Source: Jiangella anatolica (GTDB lineage Bacteria; Actinomycetota; Actinomycetes; Jiangellales; Jiangellaceae). From it: DNA of 34,595 nucleotides. The stretch spans positions 1 to 34,595 of the forward strand of contig NZ_POTW01000074.1 in NCBI RefSeq assembly GCF_003236295.1, written 5' to 3'. The translations under genes were made by a program, and so were the position numbers. Position 1 is the stretch's first letter. Each line of letters opens with the position of its first letter. The notes below the pieces were generated by a model. That model was given only the letters and a program-made list of their open reading frames with translations. It did not search any database and was not told where the DNA came from. Positions 28,390-34,595 of this stretch are shown in pieces.

Positions 28390-29343
28390 ATGACCGTGCC
28401 CGACGATCGCGCCGCGGAGATCGCGATCGTCGTCGGCGAGGCGCTCACCGACGTCATCGTCGAGCGCGACGGCGCCGAGGCCCGGCACCCGGGCGGCAGC
28501 CCCGCCAACGTCGCCTACGGGCTCGGACGGCTCGGCCGGGCGGCGACGCTGGTCACCGAGCTGGGCGACGACGCGGACGGCGCCGCGATCCGGGCCCACC
28601 TGGCCTCCGCCGGCGTCGACGTGCTGACCGGCGGGCCGGCCGCGTCCGCCGCCCGGACGTCGTCGGCGATCGCCCGGCTGGGCGCCGACGGCTCGGCCGA
28701 GTACGAGTTCGACCTCACCTGGGCGCTGCCGCCGGGCCTGCCGCTGCCGCCGTCGCCGCTGGTGCTGCACACCGGCTCGCTGGCGACGACGGTCGAGCCC
28801 GGCGCCGCCGCCGTCGCCCGGCTGATCGACGACGTCCGGCCGACCGGCACCATCAGCTACGACCCGAACATCCGGCCGGACCTCATGGGCCCGGCCGGGC
28901 CGGAACTGCGCGGCCGGATCGAGGCGCTGGCCGCCGTCAGCGACGTCGTCAAGGCCAGCGACCAGGACACGGCCTACCTCGTGCCCGGCAGCGACCCGCT
29001 CGACGTCGCCCGCGACTGGCTCCGGCTCGGCCCGGCGCTGGTCGTCGTCACGCTCGGCGGGGCCGGCGCCGTCGCCGTCTGCGCCGCGGGGGTCGTGCGG
29101 GTGCCGGCCGTGGAGGTGACCGTCGCGGACACCGTCGGCGCCGGCGACTCGTTCACCGCCGGGCTGCTCGACGGGCTCTGGGACGAAGGCCTGCTCGGCG
29201 CCGCGGCCCGGCCGCTGCTGCGCGCCGCGGGCACGGACATCGTCGAGCGTGTCGTCCGCCGGGCGTCGCTGGCCGCCGCCGTCACCGTCTCCCGGGCCGG
29301 CGCCAACCCGCCCACCCGCGCCGAGCTCGACGCGCTACGATAA
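28390..29343 (+). CDS. PfkB-family carbohydrate kinase
   Basis: A 317-residue ribokinase-fold kinase. The N-terminal substrate signature is RHPGGSPANVAYGLGRLGR (residues about 36-54), and the C-terminal ATP/anion-hole motif is VADTVGAGDSFTAGLLDGL (Asp base in GAGD, about 255). LGDDADGAAI and ISYDPNIRPDLM are typical of fructokinase-like members. It phosphorylates a sugar or nucleoside in the cytosol. It stands apart from the ABC sugar operon at 30667, so its sugar is not implied by context. Confidence 0.9.
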   Translation: MTVPDDRAAEIAIVVGEALTDVIVERDGAEARHPGGSPANVAYGLGRLGRAATLVTELGDDADGAAIRAHLASAGVDVLTGGPAASAARTSSAIARLGADGSAEYEFDLTWALPPGLPLPPSPLVLHTGSLATTVEPGAAAVARLIDDVRPTGTISYDPNIRPDLMGPAGPELRGRIEALAAVSDVVKASDQDTAYLVPGSDPLDVARDWLRLGPALVVVTLGGAGAVAVCAAGVVRVPAVEVTVADTVGAGDSFTAGLLDGLWDEGLLGAAARPLLRAAGTDIVERVVRRASLAAAVTVSRAGANPPTRAELDALR

Positions 29344-29346
29344 TTA

Positions 29347-29362
29347 CTGGACAATCGTCCAG
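29347..29362. promoter_or_regulatory. Palindrome before the SMR-TetR operon
   Basis: CTGGAC-AATC-GTCCAG, 28 nt before the SMR gene. Its arms equal the core of the operator at 13585 (TACTGGAC/GTCCAG), with a 4-nt rather than 1-nt spacer. It is probably the operator of the TetR at 29715. A TTTTT run after the hairpin means it could also terminate the PfkB gene. Confidence 0.6.
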
Positions 29363-29389
29363 ATAGTTTTTCGTGAGTGAGGCGGGACC

Positions 29390-29713
29390 ATGACCTGGGT
29401 GTTCCTGACGCTGGCCATCGCGGCCGAGGTGACGGCGACGATCGCGCTGCGGTTCTCCGAAGGGTTCACCAAGCTCGTGCCGAGCATCGTGCTGGTGGCG
29501 GGGTATCTCCTCGCGTTCACGATGCTGTCGCTCGCGCTGGAGCGCGGCATGCGCATCGGCGTGGCGTACGGCGTGTGGGCGGCGGCGGGCGTCGCCCTGG
29601 TGGCGCTGATCGGCGCCGCGTTCCTCAGCGAGCCGCTGACGACGGTGCAGGTGGGCGGCATCGCGTTGATCATCGGCGGGGTGCTGGCGCTGGAACTGGG
29701 CGGCGCGCACTGA
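29390..29713 (+). CDS. Small multidrug resistance (SMR) family exporter
   Basis: A 107-residue, four-helix protein. Helix 1 carries AIAAEVTATIALRFSEGF with the essential membrane-buried Glu13 (EmrE Glu14). Helix 3 has GVAYGVWAAAGVALVAL, the family GxAYAxWxGxG motif. Length and layout are exactly those of the EmrE/SugE/QacE group, dimeric proton-coupled exporters of cationic drugs or guanidinium. GAGGCGGGA precedes the ATG. The TetR gene starts 2 nt after the stop, so the two form an operon under a shared palindrome. Confidence 0.93.
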   Translation: MTWVFLTLAIAAEVTATIALRFSEGFTKLVPSIVLVAGYLLAFTMLSLALERGMRIGVAYGVWAAAGVALVALIGAAFLSEPLTTVQVGGIALIIGGVLALELGGAH

Positions 29714-29714
29714 C

Positions 29715-30260
29715 GTGGCGGAGACGACGGACGGACGGCGCTCGCGCGGGCAGCAGACCCGGCGGCGGCTGCTCGACGCGGCCATCCGGGTGGTCGGCCG
29801 GGACGGCCCGGCAGGGGTGACGCATCGCTCCGTCGCGGCCGCGGCCGGAGTGACGAAGTCGCTGGCCACGTACCACTTCGCCACCATCGAGGAGCTGCTG
29901 ACGGCGGCGCTGGCCGAGTGCACCGAGGAGTACGCGGCGCGGCTGGCCGCGGAGCTCCCGCCGGACGCCGCACCGGCCGACCTCGCCCGCTACCTGGCCG
30001 CGTCGTTCGAGCAGGACCGGCCGGCCTGGCTGGCGTCCTACGAGCTGCTGCTGTACGCCGTGCGCCGGCCGGAGCTGCGCGAGGCCGCGCTCACCTGGTC
30101 GCGGTGGACCGCGTCGGTGGCCCGCCGCTACACCGACGACCCGGCCGCGGTCGACGCGTTCGTCGGCGCCGTCGACGGCGTCGGCCTGCTGGCGCTGCTC
30201 TCCGACGACCCGCTCGACGTGGAGCGGCTGGTGCGGCTGTTCGAGCGGCTGCTGGGCTGA
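29715..30260 (+). CDS. TetR-family regulator of the SMR exporter
   Basis: A 181-residue TetR protein from GTG 29715. The HTH reads VTHRSVAAAAGVTKSLATYHF (residues about 36-56, given without its flanks), followed by ATIEELLTAAL. The C-terminal domain resembles TetR_C_17-like (YELLLYAVRRPELREAALTWSRW, split here by position about 110-132). It is co-transcribed with the exporter and probably represses the operon at the palindrome 29347-29362. Confidence 0.88.
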   Translation: MAETTDGRRSRGQQTRRRLLDAAIRVVGRDGPAGVTHRSVAAAAGVTKSLATYHFATIEELLTAALAECTEEYAARLAAELPPDAAPADLARYLAASFEQDRPAWLASYELLLYAVRRPELREAALTWSRWTASVARRYTDDPAAVDAFVGAVDGVGLLALLSDDPLDVERLVRLFERLLG

Positions 30261-30295
30261 CGACACCCCGCCGCCGTCTCGCATGGTGAGAGCCG

Positions 30296-30319
30296 GGTCA
30301 CAGTAACGGAACTGTAACC
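30296..30319. promoter_or_regulatory. Inverted repeat in the sugar operon leader region
   Basis: GGTCACAGT-N6-ACTGTAACC, 9-bp arms with one mismatch, 36 nt after the TetR stop. It might be an operator or terminator. Confidence 0.4.
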
Positions 30320-30449
30320 GGGGCGTCCCGGGCCGGCCGGCGGTGCGACGGTGGAACCGGGCCGGTCCCGGACAGCGGCTCCGCCCAGCTGTGTCAGCGG
30401 GCCGTCGCGGCTCGTACGCGGCGGCGCAACCGCTGGACGACGGCCCGGG

Positions 30450-30462
30450 CGTGTCAGACACG
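30450..30462. promoter_or_regulatory. Palindrome upstream of the sugar ABC operon
   Basis: CGTGTC-A-GACACG, a perfect 13-bp palindrome. The core GTGTC/GACAC spacing is short for LacI sites. Function unknown. Confidence 0.4.
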
Positions 30463-30504
30463 AGCCGCGGCGTTGTCAGCGACCGGACAACACGAGCGGC
30501 GACA

Positions 30505-30523
30505 GCGGACAGCCGCTGTCCGC
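30505..30523. promoter_or_regulatory. Second palindrome upstream of the sugar ABC operon
   Basis: GCGGACAG-CCG-CTGTCCGC, perfect 8-bp arms. It lies 64 nt before the likely -35. The rest of 30261-30666 shows no gene. Confidence 0.4.
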
Positions 30524-30586
30524 CCGGCCCGCCGCCGCATCGGACGACACCGCGCCGGACGGCCCGCCGAACCGCCACCGGCCGCG

Positions 30587-30616
30587 TTGACACTGGTCAG
30601 CGGCCCGGCCTCTACT
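30587..30616 (+). promoter_or_regulatory. Promoter of the sugar ABC operon
   Basis: TTGACA (30587-30592), 18-nt spacer, TCTACT (30611-30616; four of six match TATAAT). It lies 51 nt before ATG 30667, which is preceded by GAGAGGA and GGAAG. Confidence 0.55.
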
Positions 30617-30666
30617 GGCGCCAGCCCCGGCAGTTCCAGAGCCGACCCACCGAGAGGACGGAAGCA

Positions 30667-32010
30667 ATGACGCTCCCCACCACGGCCCGCCGCGGCATCC
30701 AGGCCGGCCTGGCGCTCTGTCTGGGCGCCACGATGGCCGCCTGCGCCGGCAGCGCCGACCCCGAGGAGTCCGCCGACGGCGGCAGCGGCGACGGGCAGAC
30801 CGTCTCGTTCCGCTCCTGGAGCCCGATCGAGCAGACGACCCGGCAGATGATCGACTCGTTCACCGAGGCCAACCCGGACGTCACGATCGACTCGACGATC
30901 TTCAACTACCCGGAGTACCTGGTCGACCTGCAGACGCGGGCGTCGTCCGGGACGATGCCGGACATCGTCGGGCTGCAGCCGGGCGCGCTGACCCAGCAGT
31001 ACCGCGAGAAGCTGATGCCGCTGGAGGAGTGCGCCGCCCGGGTCTGGGGCGATGACTGGGAGAGCAAGTTCCACCCGGTCGGCCTCGAGCAGGCCCGGAT
31101 GGGCAACCCCGAGGGCGACGAGCACTACTACGCGCTGCCGCTGCTGGTGCAGACGGTGAACCTGTGGGCCAACTCCGAGCTCCTCGACGCGGCCGGGGTC
31201 GAGCCGCCGGCCACCTGGGACGACCTCAAGGCGGCCGTCGCCACGCTCGGCGACGCCGGCGACGCGGCCCCGTTCCTGCTGCCGGCGAAGGACGGCTGGC
31301 TGCGCAACGTCGTGTTCCTGCAGATCGCCAACAACCTCGAGCCGGGCCGCGTCTACCAGGCCGAGAACGGCGAGGTCCCGTGGACCGACGCGCGCATCGT
31401 CGAGGCGTTCGACTACTGGAGCCGCCTGTTCACCGAGGGCATCGCCCAGGACGGCGCGCTGGCGCTGGACTCCTACCCGAACGGCGTCAACCAGTTCGAG
31501 GCCGGCAACGCCGCGATGATCCCGCTCGGCGCCTGGTGGATCCAGCAGTCCGACCCGTCGAAGACCGAGATCCCGCCGCTGTCCGACGGCATGTCCGGCT
31601 ACGAGCCGTTCCTCTTCCCGACGCTGCCCGGCGGCGCGCCGGAGTCCCAGCTGGTCGGCGGCATCGACGTCGCGCTGGGCATCTCCACCGACGCCGCCAA
31701 CCCGGACCTGGCCTGCGACGTGCTCACCGACTGGATCGCCGGCGACGGCGCCCAGGTGCTGATCAACACGTTCAACGACCTGCCCGCGGTGACCGGGCTG
31801 GACCCGGAGGAGTTCACCAGCGACAAGCAGGAGCAGATCTGGACCCAGCTCACGCAGGACTGGATGCCCGAGGTGCAGTGGTCGCGGTACTTCGAGAGCC
31901 CGCAGATCGACACCGCGGTCGCCGACGCGCTCGCCGGCGTCGCCGCCGGTCAGCTCACCCCGCAGCAGGCCGCCGAGTCGGTCCAGGCCGTGCAGGATCA
32001 GCAGGGCTGA
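30667..32010 (+). CDS. Carbohydrate ABC transporter substrate-binding lipoprotein
   Basis: A 447-residue SBP_bac_1-type protein. The signal peptide ends in ATMAAC (Cys26), followed by an acidic Ser/Gly linker. The mature region contains VSFRSWSPIEQTTRQMIDSF, DIVGLQPGAL, YYALPLLVQTVNLWANSEL (a sugar-pocket segment) and YPNGVNQFEAGNAAMIPLGAWW. Length and order fit cluster B binding proteins for oligosaccharides. It captures sugar outside the membrane for the two permeases that follow; the ATPase is not nearby, as is common when a shared MsiK serves several systems. The FGGY kinase downstream suggests a monosaccharide or polyol. Confidence 0.92.
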   Translation: MTLPTTARRGIQAGLALCLGATMAACAGSADPEESADGGSGDGQTVSFRSWSPIEQTTRQMIDSFTEANPDVTIDSTIFNYPEYLVDLQTRASSGTMPDIVGLQPGALTQQYREKLMPLEECAARVWGDDWESKFHPVGLEQARMGNPEGDEHYYALPLLVQTVNLWANSELLDAAGVEPPATWDDLKAAVATLGDAGDAAPFLLPAKDGWLRNVVFLQIANNLEPGRVYQAENGEVPWTDARIVEAFDYWSRLFTEGIAQDGALALDSYPNGVNQFEAGNAAMIPLGAWWIQQSDPSKTEIPPLSDGMSGYEPFLFPTLPGGAPESQLVGGIDVALGISTDAANPDLACDVLTDWIAGDGAQVLINTFNDLPAVTGLDPEEFTSDKQEQIWTQLTQDWMPEVQWSRYFESPQIDTAVADALAGVAAGQLTPQQAAESVQAVQDQQG

Positions 32011-32972
32011 TGGCCGCGTCCACCTCCGACGTCCCGGTGACCCACGCCCCCCGGGTCACCGGGACCCGGCCGCGCCGTCCGGCCCGCCGGTTGACCCGCG
32101 AGCGGCTGGTCGCGCTGGGCTTCATCGCGCCGGCGGTCGTGCTGTTCGCCGTGTTCATCGTCTACCCGATCGTCTTCAACGTGCAGTCCAGCCTGCTCGA
32201 CTGGGACGGCGTCAGCGCCGGCACCCCGGTCGGCCTGGACAACTACCGCGACCTGTTCGCCGACCCGACCTTCCACACGACGCTGCGGAACTCGGCGTAC
32301 TGGATCGTGCTGACGATCGTCCCGCAGGCCGCGCTCGGCTTCGCGCTGGCCTGGCTGCTCAACACCCGGCTGCGCGGCCGGACGGTGTACCGGACGCTGT
32401 TCTTCCTGCCGGCGGTGCTGTCGCCGGTCGTCGTGGGCATCGTGTGGCAGCGGCTGCTGGACCCGTTCAACGGCGTGCTCGCCCAGCTCGGCCGGCTCAC
32501 CGGCATCGACGTGCTGACGCGCTCCTACCTGTCCGACCCGTCGACGGCGATCTTCGCGGTGATCGTGGTGAACGTCTGGATGTGGACCGGGTTCTCGATG
32601 CTCTTCTACCTCGCCGGGCTGCAGCTGGTCGACCACAGCGTCGTCGAGGCGGCCCGGATCGACGGCGCCACCGGCTGGCAGCTGATCCGCCGGATCGTGC
32701 TGCCGCTGCTCAAGCCGACCCACCTCGCGCTGCTGCTGCTCGGCATCATCGGCTCGCTGAAGACCTTCGAGCTGGTGTGGGTGCTCACCGAGGGCGGGCC
32801 CAACCACGCGTCGGAGCTGATGCCGACGTACCTGTTCAAGCAGGCGTTCCAGCTGCAGTCGTTCGGCTACGGCGCCACCATCGCCGTCGTCCTGCTGGTC
32901 GTCGCGGTCGGCTCGTCGCTGGCGATGCTGCGCACGTTCGGCTCCGGATTCATCACGGGGGACCGCTCATGA
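32010..32972 (+). CDS. Carbohydrate ABC transporter permease (MalF-type)
   Basis: A 320-residue permease. A 28-residue basic N-terminal tail precedes six hydrophobic segments, starting with LVALGFIAPAVVLFAVFIVY. The EAA loop is EAARIDGATGWQLIRRIVLPLL (about 212-233, given by its parts), the ATPase contact. GTVYRTLFFLPAVLSPVVV and TEGGPNHASELMPTYLFKQAF are typical of the sugar MalF/UgpA group. The start overlaps the preceding stop by one base (TGATG). Confidence 0.93.
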   Translation: MAASTSDVPVTHAPRVTGTRPRRPARRLTRERLVALGFIAPAVVLFAVFIVYPIVFNVQSSLLDWDGVSAGTPVGLDNYRDLFADPTFHTTLRNSAYWIVLTIVPQAALGFALAWLLNTRLRGRTVYRTLFFLPAVLSPVVVGIVWQRLLDPFNGVLAQLGRLTGIDVLTRSYLSDPSTAIFAVIVVNVWMWTGFSMLFYLAGLQLVDHSVVEAARIDGATGWQLIRRIVLPLLKPTHLALLLLGIIGSLKTFELVWVLTEGGPNHASELMPTYLFKQAFQLQSFGYGATIAVVLLVVAVGSSLAMLRTFGSGFITGDRS

Positions 32973-33805
32973 GACGCCGCATCAGGGACGTGGACGCGCC
33001 GCCGCGCTGGGCGCACTGGGTGCTCGGCCCGCTCGCGGTGCTGTGGATGATCCCCGTCGTCATGGTCATCGGCATCTCGCTGCTGCCGACGTCGAACCCC
33101 TCGACGACCGGGCTCGGGCTCGTGCCCGAGGAGCCGACGCTGCGCAACTACGTGACCATCTTCGAGACCAACCCGATCGCCCGGCACCTGGTGAACAGCC
33201 TGCTGGTGTCGGTGCCGTCGATCGTGCTGGTGCTGCTGCTCGGGTCGATGACGGCGTTCGCCCTGGCCCGGCTGCGGGTGCCGTTCAAGGGCGTGGTGTT
33301 CGTCGGTCTCATCCTGGCGCTGGTGCTGCCGATGGCCGGCGTCGTCACGGCGATGTTCAAGATCCTGCAGGGGCTCGGGCTCTACGACAACCTGCTCGGC
33401 CTCGTGCTCGCCTACACCGCGCTGGGGCTGCCGTTCGCCGTCATCATGATCCGCACCACCTACCTCGCCATTCCGGACGAGACGTACGAGGCGGCGCTGG
33501 TGGACGGCTCGTCGACGTGGACGATCTTCTGGCGGATCTACTTCCCGCTGGGCAAGGCGGCGGCCGCGGTCGTCGTCGTGTGGCAGCTGATGATGAGCTG
33601 GAACGACTTCCTGCTGCCGCTGGTCGCGATCGGCGACAACGACCTCAAGCCGCTCACGCTGGTGCCGCTGGCCTACCGCGGCATCTACCTGAGTCAGCCC
33701 GGCGCGCTGTTCGCCGTGCTGGTGCTGATCTCCGTGCCGATCGTGCTGGTGTACCTGTCGGTGCAGCGCTACCTGGTCAACGGACTGGCGGGGTCGGTCA
33801 AGTGA
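32969..33805 (+). CDS. Carbohydrate ABC transporter permease (MalG-type)
   Basis: A 278-residue permease with six hydrophobic segments. The EAA loop reads YEAALVDGSSTWTIFWRIYF, and the C-terminal MSWNDFLLPLVAIGD string is the MalG/UgpE hallmark. It pairs with the MalF-type permease to form the channel. ATG 32969 overlaps the preceding stop as ATGA. Confidence 0.93.
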   Translation: MRRRIRDVDAPPRWAHWVLGPLAVLWMIPVVMVIGISLLPTSNPSTTGLGLVPEEPTLRNYVTIFETNPIARHLVNSLLVSVPSIVLVLLLGSMTAFALARLRVPFKGVVFVGLILALVLPMAGVVTAMFKILQGLGLYDNLLGLVLAYTALGLPFAVIMIRTTYLAIPDETYEAALVDGSSTWTIFWRIYFPLGKAAAAVVVVWQLMMSWNDFLLPLVAIGDNDLKPLTLVPLAYRGIYLSQPGALFAVLVLISVPIVLVYLSVQRYLVNGLAGSVK

Positions 33806-34595
33806 GCTTCCTGGGCATCGATCTCGGCACGACGGGTTCGCGGGTCGCGGCCTACGATGCGGACGGGCACGAGCTCGCGGCGCGGTCGCAGCGCACCGCC
33901 GTCGTGCGGCCGGCGCACGGACGCGCGGAGATCGACGCCGACGCCGTCCGGGCCGCCGTGGTCCGGCTGGTCGGCGAGGTCGTCGCGGACCCGGCCGTCG
34001 TCGCCGACCCGGTCGAGGCGCTGTCGTTCTCGACACTGGGCGAGGCGATCGTGCCGGTCGGCCCGGACGGCGCCGCGCTCGGCCCGGCGCCGCTGAGCAT
34101 GGACCTGCGCGGGACGGCGTCGGCGGAGAAGCTGGCCGCCGCGCTCGGCGCTGACCATGTCCAGCAGCTCACCGGCCAGCCGCTGCACCCGATGTTCTCG
34201 GTGCACAAGATCCGCGAGCTGCTGCCCGGCGGCGCGCTGCCGGCGGCGGTGCGGACGGTCGACGACCACGTGGCCGGCTGGTTCGGCGCGGCGCCGGCGA
34301 TCGACCTGACGATGGCGGCCCGGACCGGCGCGTTCGACGTCGACGCCGGGCGCTGGTCCGACGAGATCCTCGGCGCGCTGGGCGTGCCGGGGGCGCTGCT
34401 GTCCGAGCCGGTCATGGCAGGCACGGCGATCGGCGTCGTCTCGGCGGACGCCTCCGCCGCGACCGGGCTGCGTCGCGGTGTGCCGATCGTCGCCGGGACG
34501 CACGACCAGGCGGCCGCGTTCCTCGGTGGCGGTGGGCGGGCGGGGGAGCGGTCGGTGTTCTCCTTCGGCTCCAGCGACTGCCTCACCGTCGGGAC
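33802..34595 (+). CDS. FGGY-family carbohydrate kinase (5' part)
   Basis: The first 264 codons of an FGGY kinase, cut by the window end. It opens FLGIDLGTTGSRVAAYDADG, the phosphate-binding beta hairpin, then GPAPLSMDLRG and GTHDQAAAFLGGG (Asp in HDQ being the likely catalytic base of this family). It phosphorylates a sugar or polyol, probably the one imported by the upstream ABC system. GTG 33802 overlaps the permease stop (GTGA), so it is the fourth gene of this operon. A xylulose-, glycerol- or erythritol-type substrate is possible, not decided. Confidence 0.9.
   Translation, partial: MSFLGIDLGTTGSRVAAYDADGHELAARSQRTAVVRPAHGRAEIDADAVRAAVVRLVGEVVADPAVVADPVEALSFSTLGEAIVPVGPDGAALGPAPLSMDLRGTASAEKLAAALGADHVQQLTGQPLHPMFSVHKIRELLPGGALPAAVRTVDDHVAGWFGAAPAIDLTMAARTGAFDVDAGRWSDEILGALGVPGALLSEPVMAGTAIGVVSADASAATGLRRGVPIVAGTHDQAAAFLGGGGRAGERSVFSFGSSDCLTVG

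Noticed and set aside
29347-29372. Intrinsic terminator after the PfkB gene
   Set aside because: The 6-bp hairpin is followed by TTTTT, but its arms match a TetR half-site seen at 13585 and it lies just before a TetR-linked operon, so operator is the primary call; both uses remain possible.
30343-30666. Possible N-terminal extension of the sugar-binding protein
   Set aside because: The frame is open, but the lipoprotein signal begins at ATG 30667 with a ribosome-binding site, and the upstream segment contains the promoter and palindromes.
1-34595. CRISPR array, tRNA, rRNA, insertion sequence or prophage
   Set aside because: No regularly spaced repeats, no cloverleaf-like or rRNA-like stretches, and no transposase, integrase or phage structural proteins were recognised.

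Overview
The window is a high-GC chromosomal segment that reads as an actinomycete (Actinomycetota). The support is a GroEL with a Gly/Met-rich tail, an IdeR/DmdR-type iron box, many TetR regulators, ATGA/GTGA gene overlaps, and many genes whose -10-like hexamer lies only 6-8 nt before the start codon, as in leaderless mRNAs. The genus cannot be proven from the sequence; a Jiangella-like organism is a guess. I saw no tRNA, rRNA, CRISPR array, transposase or phage gene.

Layout. 1-118 is the 3' end of groEL. 349-3922 holds an AraC-type regulator divergent from a coupled trio: a luciferase-like flavin oxidoreductase, an NADP/F420-reductase-like Rossmann protein and a four-helix membrane protein. 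3943-5985 is a DHA2-type MFS exporter and its divergent TetR regulator with two matching operators. 5957-7562 carries an APH-fold kinase, a small acidic protein and a DUF2188 protein. 7616-10441 is a large FAD / 4Fe-4S / CCG-domain dehydrogenase of the D-lactate/glycolate type. 10399-11584 is a TetR gene divergent from a small membrane protein, with a symmetric operator pair between them. 11666-14294 has an MBL hydrolase, an alpha/beta hydrolase, a truncated DUF1905 remnant, a nested palindromic element and another TetR with two 21-bp operators. 14289-15375 is an AbiEi-antitoxin/DUF559-like gene bracketed by two nearly identical 56-bp palindromes.

15391-17264 is an iron-regulated siderophore-binding lipoprotein plus a siderophore-interacting reductase. 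17285-20094 is metQ-metN-metI preceded by a short ORF ending in clustered Met and Cys codons, a probable sulfur-amino-acid attenuator. 20218-23800 has a membrane protein, an SMP-30-type lactonase, two small proteins and a shikimate-dehydrogenase-like enzyme. 23841-25063 is a coupled phosphodiesterase-fold/flavoprotein pair. 25112-28305 is a polytopic membrane protein convergent with three consecutive genes for single-helix-anchored, beta-rich proteins. 28390-30260 has a PfkB kinase and an SMR transporter with its TetR. 30667-34595 is a carbohydrate ABC importer (binding protein and two permeases) coupled to an FGGY kinase cut by the window end.

The strongest leads are the Met/Cys leader peptide before metQ, the palindrome-bracketed AbiEi/DUF559 gene, the nested palindrome beside the DUF1905 remnant, two mini-ORFs whose stop codons overlap the next start, and the unrecognised three-gene surface-protein array. 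Several convergent gene pairs also have hairpins that contain their stop codons.
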